Under the pieces are notes generated by a model that was not told where the DNA came from, did not search any database, and saw only the letters and a list, made by a program, of their open reading frames with translations. From positions 62,001 through 126,000 of the forward strand of contig CAXBCH010000005.1 of assembly GCA_963974125.1 (NCBI GenBank): a DNA stretch of 64,000 bases. The letters are read 5' to 3'. Each line of letters starts with the position of its first letter. Within the stretch, counting starts at the first letter, position 1. The position numbers were made by a program, and so were the translations under genes. Below, one piece after another: positions 25,883 to 34,511 of this stretch. The DNA is from Haliea sp963974125. GTDB lineage: Bacteria; Pseudomonadota; Gammaproteobacteria; Pseudomonadales; Halieaceae.

Positions 25883-26856
25883 GCGCGCCGCTGCTGGAAG
25901 TCAACAACCTGGCCATGCATTTCCCGGTGCGGGAGGGTCTGCTGCTGCGCGCCAGGGCCTTCAACAGGGCGGTTGATGGCGTCTCCTTCAGCATCGGCCC
26001 CGGGGAAACACTGGGCCTGGTGGGCGAGTCCGGTTGTGGCAAGTCCACCCTGGGGCGCTGCGTGGCCCGCCTGTACCAACCCACCAGCGGCAGTATCTGC
26101 TTTGACGGCCAGGACATCACCAGGATGCCGGCCCGTACCCTGCGCCCCCTGCGCCAGGACATCCAGATGATCTTCCAGGACCCGATGGAGTCCCTGAATT
26201 CACGGCATACGGTGGGGGACATCCTGGAAGAGCCCTTTATCGTGCAGAATATCGGCGACCGGCTCTGGCGCCAGAAGCGGGTGACTGAGCTGCTGAATAC
26301 CGTCGGTCTGCCAGCGCGCTCGGCGAGCCGCTATCCGTTCGAGTTCTCTGGTGGCCAGCGGCAGCGGATAGGCATTGCCCGGGCCATAGCGCTCAACCCC
26401 AAGCTGGTGATTTGCGATGAACCGGTATCGGCCCTGGATGTCTCCATCCAGAGCCAGATTCTCAACCTGCTGGTGGACCTGCAGCGCGAGTTCAAGCTGT
26501 CCTATCTATTCATCGCCCATGACCTGGCGGTGGTAAAACACGTCTCCGACCGGGTTGCGATCATGTACCTGGGCAAGATCGTGGAGACAGCCGCCAGCGA
26601 GACCATCTACCATCGGGCGCGCCACCCTTACACCCAGAGCCTGATCGCCGCCATTCCCGTGCCGGACCCGCACCGCAGTGTGCAGCGCCAGGTCCTGCGC
26701 GGGGATGTGCCCTCGCCGATCAATCCGCCCTCCGGCTGCAGCTTCCACCCCCGCTGCCCGGTGGCAGAGCCACGCTGCGCGGAACAGGCGCCCGAGCTGG
26801 TCGAGGTCGGCGCCGGCCAGCGTGCGGCCTGTCACCTGATTCAGCGCCACACCTGA
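25879..26856 (+). CDS. Peptide ABC transporter ATP-binding protein, DppF/OppF-like
   Basis: 325-aa second ATPase of the importer, with Walker A GESGCGKSTLG, signature FSGGQRQRIGIARAI, Walker B LVICDEPVSALD and IAHDLAVVKH. It ends with the family's Cys-containing tail GCSFHPRCPVAEPRC. Translation should start at GTG 25879, which overlaps the previous TGA; upstream in-frame ATGs lie within the first ATPase gene and do not extend homology. Last gene of the importer operon; 49 bp separate it from the convergent enoyl-CoA hydratase gene. Confidence 0.9.
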   Translation: MSAPLLEVNNLAMHFPVREGLLLRARAFNRAVDGVSFSIGPGETLGLVGESGCGKSTLGRCVARLYQPTSGSICFDGQDITRMPARTLRPLRQDIQMIFQDPMESLNSRHTVGDILEEPFIVQNIGDRLWRQKRVTELLNTVGLPARSASRYPFEFSGGQRQRIGIARAIALNPKLVICDEPVSALDVSIQSQILNLLVDLQREFKLSYLFIAHDLAVVKHVSDRVAIMYLGKIVETAASETIYHRARHPYTQSLIAAIPVPDPHRSVQRQVLRGDVPSPINPPSGCSFHPRCPVAEPRCAEQAPELVEVGAGQRAACHLIQRHT

Positions 26857-26905
26857 TACGGAGCCAGCTCTGATCCGGGGCCTCGGCTATCACGAGACGC
26901 CGGCG

Positions 26906-27715
26906 CTACCCTTGCGGCCACACCGGCTGGCGCTTGTCGAAAAAGGCCTGGGTACCCTCGCGGGCATCCGCGGTAGTCATGGTATCGATCATGGGTTCAC
27001 AGGTCGTGCTGTAGGCCTCCGCCAGGGGCTTGTTGAGCTGCTGGTAAAACGCCTGCTTGCCCCTGGCTATGCCCTCGGCAGACTTGCTGGCGATTTTCTG
27101 CGCCAGCGCTTCAGTATCTGCCCGCAGCCTGTCAGCCGGCGCCACACGATTGACCAAACCCATCCGCACCGCATCCTCGGCGTCAAACAGGTCGCCCGTC
27201 AAGGCCAGCTCCATGGCATGTTTGCGATGAATATTGCGGCCAACCGCTACCAACGGCGTAGTACAGAAGGCCCCGATGTTGACCCCGGGCAGGCAGAAAC
27301 GCGCCTCTTCACTGGCAATGGCAAGATCGCAGGCCGCCACCAACTGGCACCCTGCCGCAGTGGCAACGCCCTGGACACAGGCGATTACCGCCTTCGGGGA
27401 TTCGGTGATCCCCAGCATGAGGCGGGAGCAGGCCTGCAGGATGGCCTGCATCCGGGCCCGGCAATCAGCGTCCGATTCGCCCACTTGCGGGGTCATTTCA
27501 CGCAGGTCGTGACCCGCGGAGAAAGCCGGACCGGCGCCAGCGATAACAATACAGCGCACCCCGGCATCCGCTTCTGCAGCGCTCAGGGACTCCTGCAGTG
27601 CATTGATCATCTGGCTGGAGAGCGGACTGCGCTGCCCGGGCCGGTTCAGTGTGAGCCAGAGTACCGATCCTGACATTTCGGCAATTACCCAGGGAGGTGC
27701 TGTTGTTGAGGACAT
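26906..27715 (-). CDS. Enoyl-CoA hydratase/isomerase family protein, ECHDC3-like
   Basis: 269-aa crotonase-fold protein. The oxyanion-hole regions are seen as AGAGPAFSAGHDLREM and VQGVATAAGCQLVAACDLAIA, followed by PGVNIGAFCTTPLVA. The FSAGHDLREM form and GVATAAG core are those of ECHDC3-like proteins, distant from beta-oxidation FadB, so the acyl-CoA substrate is uncertain. AAGGA precedes ATG 27715. It stands alone, with no acyl-CoA genes beside it. Confidence 0.86.
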   Translation of the reverse strand: MSSTTAPPWVIAEMSGSVLWLTLNRPGQRSPLSSQMINALQESLSAAEADAGVRCIVIAGAGPAFSAGHDLREMTPQVGESDADCRARMQAILQACSRLMLGITESPKAVIACVQGVATAAGCQLVAACDLAIASEEARFCLPGVNIGAFCTTPLVAVGRNIHRKHAMELALTGDLFDAEDAVRMGLVNRVAPADRLRADTEALAQKIASKSAEGIARGKQAFYQQLNKPLAEAYSTTCEPMIDTMTTADAREGTQAFFDKRQPVWPQG

Positions 27716-27848
27716 GGTGGTTCCTTGTGGCAGGTGACGACAAAAGTGAATACTGGCCTGCCCGGAGCGACCTGTCCAGCCAGGGACTGATCGGGATTAC
27801 GGCGAATGCCGTATACTCGGACTCGCCAGCCGAGCAGGAGACCGGATC

Positions 27849-28022
27849 ATGCCAGAGAACACTTCCCCGCCACAGGCAGCACCCAACCACCCCCGCTTGC
27901 CCTGCCGCGGCTGTACCCGCGACTGCCCGCACTACGACATCTGCGAGGGCGCGCTCTGGCGGATGGACCAGGGGCAACTGCAGCCTGCAGCCGTCTCTGG
28001 CGAGGTCCCAAGGCAGGGCTAG
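27849..28022 (+). CDS. 57-residue Cys-rich protein
   Basis: Small gene starting at ATG 27849 with CAGGAGA seven bases upstream and a TATACT -10-like hexamer at 27812-27817. The protein is polar with a central cysteine cluster, PCRGCTRDCPHYDICEG (C-x2-C-x3-C-x6-C), followed by ALWRMDQG. Four closely spaced cysteines suggest a metal or Fe-S site. I do not know a named family. Codon and GC use match the neighbours, and the strong ribosome site supports real expression. Confidence 0.65.
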   Translation: MPENTSPPQAAPNHPRLPCRGCTRDCPHYDICEGALWRMDQGQLQPAAVSGEVPRQG

Positions 28023-28187
28023 AACCGGGACCTTTGCCAACAGTTATCACAATCATTACGATCGTATCGGTCGTCATCTTGCCGGCCGCGATACCGGACG
28101 CGATGGCGGGCTATCAATTCCAGCTCGGGCTCCAGAAAAACCTTAGCTATTCCAAGGGAGCCTCGTTTCCGCTGGAAGCCACTGCCC
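28023..28187. other. Intergenic stretch between the Cys-rich gene and the HNH fragment
   Basis: 165 bp between convergent genes. It contains AT-richer DNA (around 28038-28072) and no ORF, RNA or terminator that I can support. Confidence 0.3.
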
Positions 28188-28733
28188 CTAACCAGCGTCT
28201 GGCGCCAGAATCTCCGCGGAACCGCCATTGAGGCGAATATCAAAGCAGCCGCGGTGCAACTGCCGGTGATGGAATCGACACAGCGTCACCAGGTTGTCCA
28301 GCCGCGTTTCCCCGCCCTCGGCCCAGTGCCGGATATGATGGGCATCCACGTACTCGGATTCCTGGCAGCCAGGATACTGGCAGACCCCGTCCCGCTCGCG
28401 TAGCGCTCGTCGAATACGTTCCGGCACAATCCGCGATTTCCTGCCTACATTCAGCACCTTGCCGGCGTCATCCTCCAGCACCGTGACCAGGGATGCATCG
28501 CAACTCAACCGCCGCGCGGTAGACGGCGCCAGCCACGGTTTATCCTCGAAGTGCGCCCGTCCATGCGTGCAACACAACCCCGAGCGCTGTTCGCGCAGGG
28601 TATTGACGTCCACATGCATCACCACCTGGCAGCGTTCCGTTCCCTTCAGGCCCTGCAGGCCCCGATAATCCGGCCCCGAGGCCAGGAAATGTTCCACCAT
28701 CGCCACCAGCGCATCGGCCCGCACCTGGTTCAT
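28188..28733 (-). pseudogene. HNH endonuclease half of a DUF222-HNH gene (separated by two stops)
   Basis: 181 aa from ATG 28733. It carries the final helices of the DUF222 core (MNQVRADALVAMVEHFLASG), a strand-rich linker (CDASLVTVLEDDAGKVLNVG), and a complete HNH zinc-nuclease module: RDGVCQYPGCQESEYVDAHH, then HWAEGGETRLDNLVTLC and RFHHRQLH. It is in the same frame as the upstream half (28779-29822) but separated from it by TGA-AAT-CGT-TGA (28781-28770). Homology resumes 12 codons before ATG 28733 without any frameshift. It is therefore either a nonsense-broken gene or a second cistron with no clear ribosome site of its own. Confidence 0.75.
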
Positions 28734-28778
28734 GTGCTGCGAAAACGTTTCATTCCCTGAGGTATTCAGTCAACGATT

Positions 28779-29822
28779 TCATGCCGCGGAGATTTTTTCC
28801 TCCGCCCGGGCGTAGGCCAGATGGTCGGGCAGGGCTTCGCTGGTGCTGCTTCCTGACGCCGCTTCCGGGTTTGCATTGCCGGACAGGGCTTCAGTTTGCA
28901 GGCCGCGGCCTGCACTGTCCTCAGCGCCCCCAGCAGTATCAGCCTGTGGTGCCCCACCCGCTGCGCCCACACAAGAATCAGCCTGCCCCGGCTCGCCTGC
29001 CGCAACCACGTCTGGCTTTTCGCCCCTGCGTTTCAGAAGCTTCCGTGCCACCGCCTGCATGCGCGCCTTCTGCCTGGCCTGCCACGCCTCCTGGCGCGCC
29101 TCCGCCAGCGGTCGGGCCACGGCCTGCACGGCCTTTATCACCAGCTGCCCCTGCTCCGGCGGCAGCATGGCATGCAGAACCCACATGCCGTCCTCGTTCT
29201 GAAACCAGTAGAGCTCCCGGGCCAGTTCGCGCATGGCCTCGACATCCGGCGCCGGCGCGGTGTCGCCCTCGGCTGCATCCTCCGCAGTACCGGCGGCAGC
29301 CGCTGCGCCCGGACTATCAGCTGCCGCCTCACCCGAACCATCGGCGGCCAAAACCTCCTCCGGCCCGCACTCCAGCAATCCGGTCAGCCCCGGCTCCGGC
29401 ACAGGTTCATACCGGCTCACCAGTCTCTCCAGATGCCCGGCGCTGTTCTGCTGCGCCAGATGGACCATGAAACCCTCGTTCTCCGGCGTGGCGACGCGGG
29501 TAATGGCGCGCACCTTGGAATAGGAGAGGCCGCCCTCCGAAAAGGCTTCATTCACCTCCGGCAGCGCTTCCAGCTGCCGCGCCACCCGCACCTTCTCCCG
29601 GGCGGCCCCCAGAGTGATGCCGCAGTGGGCCACCAGCCAGTGGGCGCAGGAACGCATCGTTCCCTGCTCGCGCCAATGACCAGAGCGATCGAACTCGGCA
29701 ATCATCCGCAGCAGGCGGTGATTGCCTGCATTCAGCTGCGCCGAGAGCAGGGTAATCGCCTGCCCCAGCTGTGTCCCGGTCAGCCGCCGGGGCCGATCTT
29801 CCACAATCGCTGGCATGCCCAT
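28779..29822 (-). pseudogene. DUF222 half of a split DUF222-HNH endonuclease gene
   Basis: 347 aa. The N-terminal part is DUF222: LGQAITLLSAQLNAGNHRLL, RSCAHWLVAHCGITLGAARE, SYSKVRAITRVATPENE. A Gly/Ala/Ser/Glu-rich low-complexity segment of about 60 residues follows, then ELYWFQNEDGMWVLHAMLPP and a second low-complexity segment. It ends at TGA 28779 just where the intact family continues into the HNH domain. The start at ATG 29822 has GAGGG seven bases upstream. A perfect LexA-type palindrome (29837-29856) lies just upstream of the ribosome site, so damage induction is likely. Confidence 0.75.
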
Positions 29823-29836
29823 GATCAAGCCCTCAA

Positions 29837-29856
29837 TACTGGATGGATAACCAGTA
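29837..29856 (-). promoter_or_regulatory. LexA-type SOS box
   Basis: TACTGGATGGATAACCAGTA has both half-sites TACTG and CAGTA and the exact CTG-N10-CAG spacing of the gammaproteobacterial LexA operator, with the outer six bases fully palindromic. It lies 14 bp upstream of the DUF222-HNH start codon. A possible promoter on the same strand (TTGGGG, 17 bp, TAGGAT) would end just upstream of the box, so a bound repressor would block it. Confidence 0.7.
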
Positions 29857-30163
29857 TCCTAGCCACGCCGCAGCAAAACCCCAAGGACCACGTTTCATCA
29901 AATTCGACCACGCCGCACGCGGGAGGCCAAACCCAGGGGGCGAACTCTCACCCGGCCGCAACTCTCCCCACTTATTTCCTCAATTTTACTAACGTCAGAC
30001 AACGGCCAGGCGCCCAGGAGTGGCCTGTTCTACCTGCTTTGCCGCTTTCTCCTGATTCCGGATCGCCTGCGGCGAGGGCCGCCCATCGGGGATGAGCAGG
30101 ACACTGAACCTTGAAAAAAGGCGGTACATCACTGTATGCCGATGAATTCATGCAACTGCAGAG
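29857..30163. other. Intergenic region upstream of the DUF222 gene and downstream of WS/DGAT
   Basis: About 300 bp. Nearest 29857 it should carry the -35/-10 of the DUF222 gene. Near 30101-30140 a run of six T on the minus strand follows an imperfect hairpin and may terminate the acyltransferase transcript, weakly. The middle holds nothing I can assign; the small ORFs there have no ribosome site or family resemblance. Confidence 0.35.
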
Positions 30164-31819
30164 TTACCTGCGCGCGGCCAGCTTCGGCCTGACGGCCGCT
30201 TTGTTGCGGGTCCCCGTCTTGGGCCTGGGTACTGACGCCTTGGCCTTGGTCGTGGTCTTCGCCTTGGTCGTGGTCTTCGCCTTGGTCGCGGTCTTAGCCT
30301 TGGGCCTGGTCTTCGCCGCCACCCGGGCTTTACCCGGAGCTTTCGCCGCGGCACTGGTCGCGGATTTGGTTCGCGCCTTGCGCTGTGCCGGCTTCCTGGC
30401 CTTCGGCTTGCCCAGCACCTCCGCTTGCAGGGCGGCGTAGGCCGCGTACAGGCACTGCTCGTAGAAGCCTGGATCCGGCATCATTTCCCGGCAAGCCTGA
30501 AATGACACCGCAATCTGCCCGTTGTAACTCGTCACTGCATGAAACAGGCCCATATTGTCGATGCAAGGCCCGAGGCCATAGCTGCGCACCACTTGCGCAC
30601 CACCCATGTACAGCGGCACCTGCGGGCCGGGCACGTTGGTCACGATGGTGTTGAAGATCGGTTTCATGCCCGCCATCAGTCCGGACCCCAGGGCGGCGCG
30701 CACGCCCAGCGCCGCCAGTTCCGCCGGCAGGCTTTGGGTCATGTCCGTCATCAGCCGCGCGCCCACGGCCTCGTGATACGCCTTGGAGCCGACCGCCCCC
30801 TCGTGCACCGCCTGCAGGCGTTCGCGGGGACTGGCGATATCCGTGCCCAGGGCAATGACCATCATCGACACCTGGTTGCCAGCGGCAGCCGTGTCTTCTG
30901 ATTTCCGGACGTTGACCGGTGCGCCGGCCACGAGGCTGCCCTCGGGCAGCTCCCCCTTGTCCAGCAGGTAGTTGCGCAGGGAGCCACCGACAATGCTGAG
31001 GATGACATCATTGACGGTAGCGCCGGGAACGGCGCCTTTCATTTTCCGGATCACCCCGAGATCGAAGTCGGCAGAACCCAGGACCCGGTGCGGGGAGACA
31101 GCCGCATTGAAGCGCGTGCGCTCCTTGTCCCCCAGGGTACGGAATTTCTTCGCCTTGACCCCCTGGTGTACACGACGCCAGGCCGGAATACCCTCGGTCA
31201 CCAGGCGGGCGAGCCGGAATGGCGCCCACATGTTGACCTTGTAGGCGCGCCAGAGCATTTCCACCGTGCTGGGGCCTGGATCCAGTACCGGAGCCGCCTC
31301 CTGCCGTGGCGGCGGCGGCTTGGGAATGAGGTCGTGCAGCGCCGAGATGATCTCTACCCCGGAGGCGCCGTCAATCGCCGCGTGGTGGATCTTGAGAAAC
31401 ATGGCGAAGCAGCCCTTGGGCAAGCCCTCGACATTGTCCAGGCCCTCGATGATGTAGGCCTCCCAGAGCGGGCGGGAACGGTCCAGCGGCCGTGCATGCA
31501 GGCGCGCCACCAGGATCGACAGCTGGCGCCAGTCGCCGGGCTTGGGCAGGGCGATGTGGCGGACATGGAATTCCAGGTCGAAATTCTCGTCCTCCACCCA
31601 GTAGGGCTGGTCCAGGTTGAGCGGGACCATGGCCAGCTTGCGCTTGAACACCGGGGAACGGTGCAGGCGGCTGGCAAAGGTGTTGAGGATATCCTTGAAC
31701 CGCACGACTTCGGTGCCGGTGGTGGAGGGGTCGTAAATCAGCAGCGGCGCGATGTGCATCGGCGAATTGTTCATTTCTGCGTAGAGAAAAGTGGCATCCA
31801 GCCCACTCAGTTGATGCAT
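30164..31819 (-). CDS. Wax ester synthase/diacylglycerol acyltransferase (WS/DGAT) with Lys-rich tail
   Basis: 551-aa acyltransferase that joins acyl-CoA to fatty alcohols or diacylglycerol, making storage wax esters or triacylglycerol at the inner membrane. It starts with the family's MHQLSGLDATFLYAE. The catalytic HHxxxDG motif is HHAAIDG, and the C-terminal domain contains TNVPGPQVPLYMGGA. Unusually, the last 85 or so residues are Lys/Ala/Thr-rich (repeats such as AKTTTK), a basic low-complexity tail not needed for the fold. GGGAGG precedes the ATG. It lies 63 bp behind an MFS transporter gene on the same strand. Confidence 0.92.
   Translation of the reverse strand: MHQLSGLDATFLYAEMNNSPMHIAPLLIYDPSTTGTEVVRFKDILNTFASRLHRSPVFKRKLAMVPLNLDQPYWVEDENFDLEFHVRHIALPKPGDWRQLSILVARLHARPLDRSRPLWEAYIIEGLDNVEGLPKGCFAMFLKIHHAAIDGASGVEIISALHDLIPKPPPPRQEAAPVLDPGPSTVEMLWRAYKVNMWAPFRLARLVTEGIPAWRRVHQGVKAKKFRTLGDKERTRFNAAVSPHRVLGSADFDLGVIRKMKGAVPGATVNDVILSIVGGSLRNYLLDKGELPEGSLVAGAPVNVRKSEDTAAAGNQVSMMVIALGTDIASPRERLQAVHEGAVGSKAYHEAVGARLMTDMTQSLPAELAALGVRAALGSGLMAGMKPIFNTIVTNVPGPQVPLYMGGAQVVRSYGLGPCIDNMGLFHAVTSYNGQIAVSFQACREMMPDPGFYEQCLYAAYAALQAEVLGKPKARKPAQRKARTKSATSAAAKAPGKARVAAKTRPKAKTATKAKTTTKAKTTTKAKASVPRPKTGTRNKAAVRPKLAARR
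30243..30314. repeat. 18-bp in-frame tandem repeats in the WS/DGAT C-terminal tail
   Basis: Four consecutive 18-bp units of GCCTTGGTCGTGGTCTTC (plus-strand view), the first two identical and the last two diverged. Since 18 is a multiple of three they encode a repeating Lys/Ala/Thr hexapeptide (AKTTTK-like) in the acyltransferase tail. Copy number could change without shifting the frame. Confidence 0.85.
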
Positions 31820-31882
31820 GTGACCACGCCTCCCGACATTTCCCGGGCGCCGGTTGGCACCCTTTCCGCAGTATAGCCGAGA

Positions 31883-33277
31883 TCAGTCCCGGCGTTTGCG
31901 GGTTACCGTCAGCCAGTCCAGGACGATGCCCGCCCCGGGCGTAAACCGGGATATCCGGTATACCACCCGCAGCAGATCCGGACGCTGGCGTACCCGCAGC
32001 TCCACTGAGCGCGGGATGAACCAGGCGACAATCGCCAGCCGCAGCAGGGCGGAGACCAGGAAGATCAACACCACCGAGTGCAGCGGTTGCCAGCCCGCGG
32101 GCAGCCAGTGCAGCAGGCCCGGCAGGGCTGTGGCCAGGTAGCCCCCGAACAAGGCGCCGCCGAAAATCCCCCCTGCTCCCAGCGCAGCCTGCACCGCGGC
32201 ATAGCTGGCAAAGTTTGCCCGGGGCGGGCGCAGGTCGTACAGGTAGTTGGCGGTACTCAGGGTAAACCCGCCCCAGGCCAGGCCCGAGAGTACCTGCACA
32301 ACAAGCAGGTAGTAGAAGTCACTGGACAACAGCCACAGCGCCGGCACTACCGGGATCATCAGGCTGCTGGCCACCATCACCCAGCGGTTGCCCCAGCGAT
32401 CACAGATCCGGCCCCAGGTAGACAGGGTGAAGAACTGGGTGAGGATCGCGATGCCGGTATTGGCCGCAAACTGCCAGTAGCTGTAGTGCAGATCCCGCAG
32501 CATGTAGACACTGAAGAAGGGCGCAGAAATAGCCACTGCGGACTGCATCCCGGCAATGAAAAGGCTGTACTGGTAGAAAGTCTTGTCGTGGAAAGCTTCC
32601 CGGATTCGACCCAGGGTGGCGGCAAACGAGATCGCACCGGCGCTGTCGCTGTGATCGGGATCGTGCATCTGGCGCAGCTGCCGGGCCGATAACGCCCGAC
32701 CCACTGCCGCCAGCAGGAACAGGCCGCCAAAGCAGGCCCAGGCCAGCTCGTAGCGCTGGAAGATACCCAGCAGCAAACCGCCGCCGGCAAAGACGGTGAA
32801 GCTGGTTATCATGGTGAGGCGGGTGCGGCCGGCAAAAAACGCCCCGCGGCGGCGCGGCGGGACGACACTGCCCATCCAGCCGCGCCACTGCGGCTGCACG
32901 AAATTGGCGCTGGCCTGGTAGACAATGGCCAGCAGGATCAGCCAGGTGACCGCATCCGGCGGGCGCAGCAGCGCTATCACCGCCATCCCCAACACCGACA
33001 GTGCCTGCAGCACCACCCCGGTGACAATGGCCCGGCGGCGGGAGAAACGCGGGCACAGCCACACCGACAGCAGCTGGAACACGGCACCGGCGAGCTGCGG
33101 CGCGGCCAGCAGCCAGCCCATTTGCGACAGGCTGGCGCGCAGCGACACCGCGAACGCCCCGAGATAGTTGTCGCAGATCCCGGTCATGACCGAGCTGGAC
33201 ACCGCGTCCTTGCGCGAGCGCGCCAGGGTGTCGCGCAGCCAGATCGTCCGACTTCTGCTGGGGGGAACTGTACTCAC
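31883..33277 (-). CDS. MFS transporter
   Basis: 464-aa membrane transporter with about 12 hydrophobic helices. The cytoplasmic loop after helix 2 reads CPRFSRRRAIVTG, and the mid-protein loop precedes a second six-helix half beginning near DKTFYQYSLFIAG. The substrate cannot be told. The likely start is GTG 33277, six bases after GAGG; the frame is open to ATG 33412 but those residues look random. It is probably co-transcribed with the WS/DGAT gene downstream, hinting at lipid-related transport, which is inference. Confidence 0.82.
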   Translation of the reverse strand: MSTVPPSRSRTIWLRDTLARSRKDAVSSSVMTGICDNYLGAFAVSLRASLSQMGWLLAAPQLAGAVFQLLSVWLCPRFSRRRAIVTGVVLQALSVLGMAVIALLRPPDAVTWLILLAIVYQASANFVQPQWRGWMGSVVPPRRRGAFFAGRTRLTMITSFTVFAGGGLLLGIFQRYELAWACFGGLFLLAAVGRALSARQLRQMHDPDHSDSAGAISFAATLGRIREAFHDKTFYQYSLFIAGMQSAVAISAPFFSVYMLRDLHYSYWQFAANTGIAILTQFFTLSTWGRICDRWGNRWVMVASSLMIPVVPALWLLSSDFYYLLVVQVLSGLAWGGFTLSTANYLYDLRPPRANFASYAAVQAALGAGGIFGGALFGGYLATALPGLLHWLPAGWQPLHSVVLIFLVSALLRLAIVAWFIPRSVELRVRQRPDLLRVVYRISRFTPGAGIVLDWLTVTRKRRD

Positions 33278-33490
33278 TCTTTGCCTCGGGGATTCAAAGC
33301 CACACTGCGCTCGGGCAACCGGCGCTTCAGAGCAGCTGCTGTGCCCGAGGTATCGGTTTCCCCCGGAAGCATACGCCAAATCCCGTCCAGCGCACGGCTT
33401 GAGCGACTGCAATTGGCAATAGCTCGCAAAAAAAGAGGCGTGCCACTAAACTCACCCGCTCCCGAACTACGGCACGAGCACACAACCCCC

Positions 33491-34330
33491 ATGCCTCCCG
33501 CAACACTATCGTCCTCCGGCTCCAATATCCTGCGCCGGATAGAATCCAGCCGCCTGTTCCAGGGTGCGGTTATCGCCATCATCATACTCTCGGCACTGAC
33601 CATCGGCGCCAAGACCTACGAGCTGAGCCCCTGGGTAGAGCGCACTCTCGGCACCCTCGATACCGCGATAACCGTCTTCTTTTTGCTGGAAATTCTGTTC
33701 CGCTTTATCGCCTGCCCACACAAGCGGCGTTTTTTCCTCGACGGCTGGAACATTTTCGACACCATTGTGGTGATCGGCAGCCTGATTCCGCTGGACAACT
33801 CGGAAGCCGTATTACTCGGGCGCCTGCTGCGAGTGTTCCGGGTTCTGCGTCTGGTATCGGTGGTGCCGGAGCTGCGCTTCCTGATCAACTCGCTGCTCAA
33901 GGCGATACCACGCATGGGCTATATCGCCCTGCTGATGTTCATCATCTTCTATATCTACGCCGCCATCGGCTCCATGTTCTTTGCCGATGTCGACGAGTAC
34001 CTGTGGGGCGACGTCGCGGCCGCCATGCTGACCCTGTTCCGGGTAGCAACCTTCGAGGACTGGACCGACGTCATGTACGCCACCATGGTGTCGTACCCGC
34101 TGAGCTGGATCTACTACCTGACCTTCATCTTCCTGACCGCCTTCATCTTCCTCAACATGATGGTGGGCGCGATTCTGGAGGTGATGACCTCGGAGCAGAA
34201 CGCCAGCGAGGTCCAACAGGCCCACGACGAGCGCGACCGCATTGTCCAGCAGCTCGACGAAGTACAACAGCAGCTGCGGGAGTTGACCCTGGCGGTACAG
34301 CAGCAGCCGCCTCCTGACCGGCGGGGATAA
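33491..34330 (+). CDS. Voltage-gated ion channel, NaChBac-type, with acidic selectivity filter
   Basis: 279-aa single-repeat six-helix channel. Helices S1-S3 span about residues 24-100. S4 is GRLLRVFRVLRLVSVVPELR (110-129) with Arg at every third position (R111, R114, R117, R120). S5 starts near 141 and S6 is YYLTFIFLTAFIFLNMMVGA (208-227). The pore loop TLFRVATFEDWTD places TFEDWTD at residues 187-193, where sodium-selective NavAb has TLESWSM. A C-terminal coiled coil (about 238-270) would hold the tetramer. The two extra acidic residues suggest calcium conduction (inference). Start at ATG 33491; the longer open frame upstream looks non-coding. Confidence 0.88.
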   Translation: MPPATLSSSGSNILRRIESSRLFQGAVIAIIILSALTIGAKTYELSPWVERTLGTLDTAITVFFLLEILFRFIACPHKRRFFLDGWNIFDTIVVIGSLIPLDNSEAVLLGRLLRVFRVLRLVSVVPELRFLINSLLKAIPRMGYIALLMFIIFYIYAAIGSMFFADVDEYLWGDVAAAMLTLFRVATFEDWTDVMYATMVSYPLSWIYYLTFIFLTAFIFLNMMVGAILEVMTSEQNASEVQQAHDERDRIVQQLDEVQQQLRELTLAVQQQPPPDRRG

Positions 34331-34511
34331 CGGCACAGACCCATGGAGCCAGGGAGGATCCCGGTACAAATTCATGCCGCACTGGCCTTCCACCCCCGAT
34401 TCACGGATAATCCCGCCCCTTCCACGACCACCAACAATCACCGCCGGGACGCTCCTGCCCGGCGCCAGTCTGTTGCGTGGCTCCAGATTACCTTTGTGAA
34501 GACTTCCCCTC

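Noticed and set aside
28734..28781. Frameshift as the cause of the DUF222-HNH split
   Set aside because: Both halves are in the same frame; the interruption is two in-frame TGA codons, not an insertion or deletion of one or two bases.
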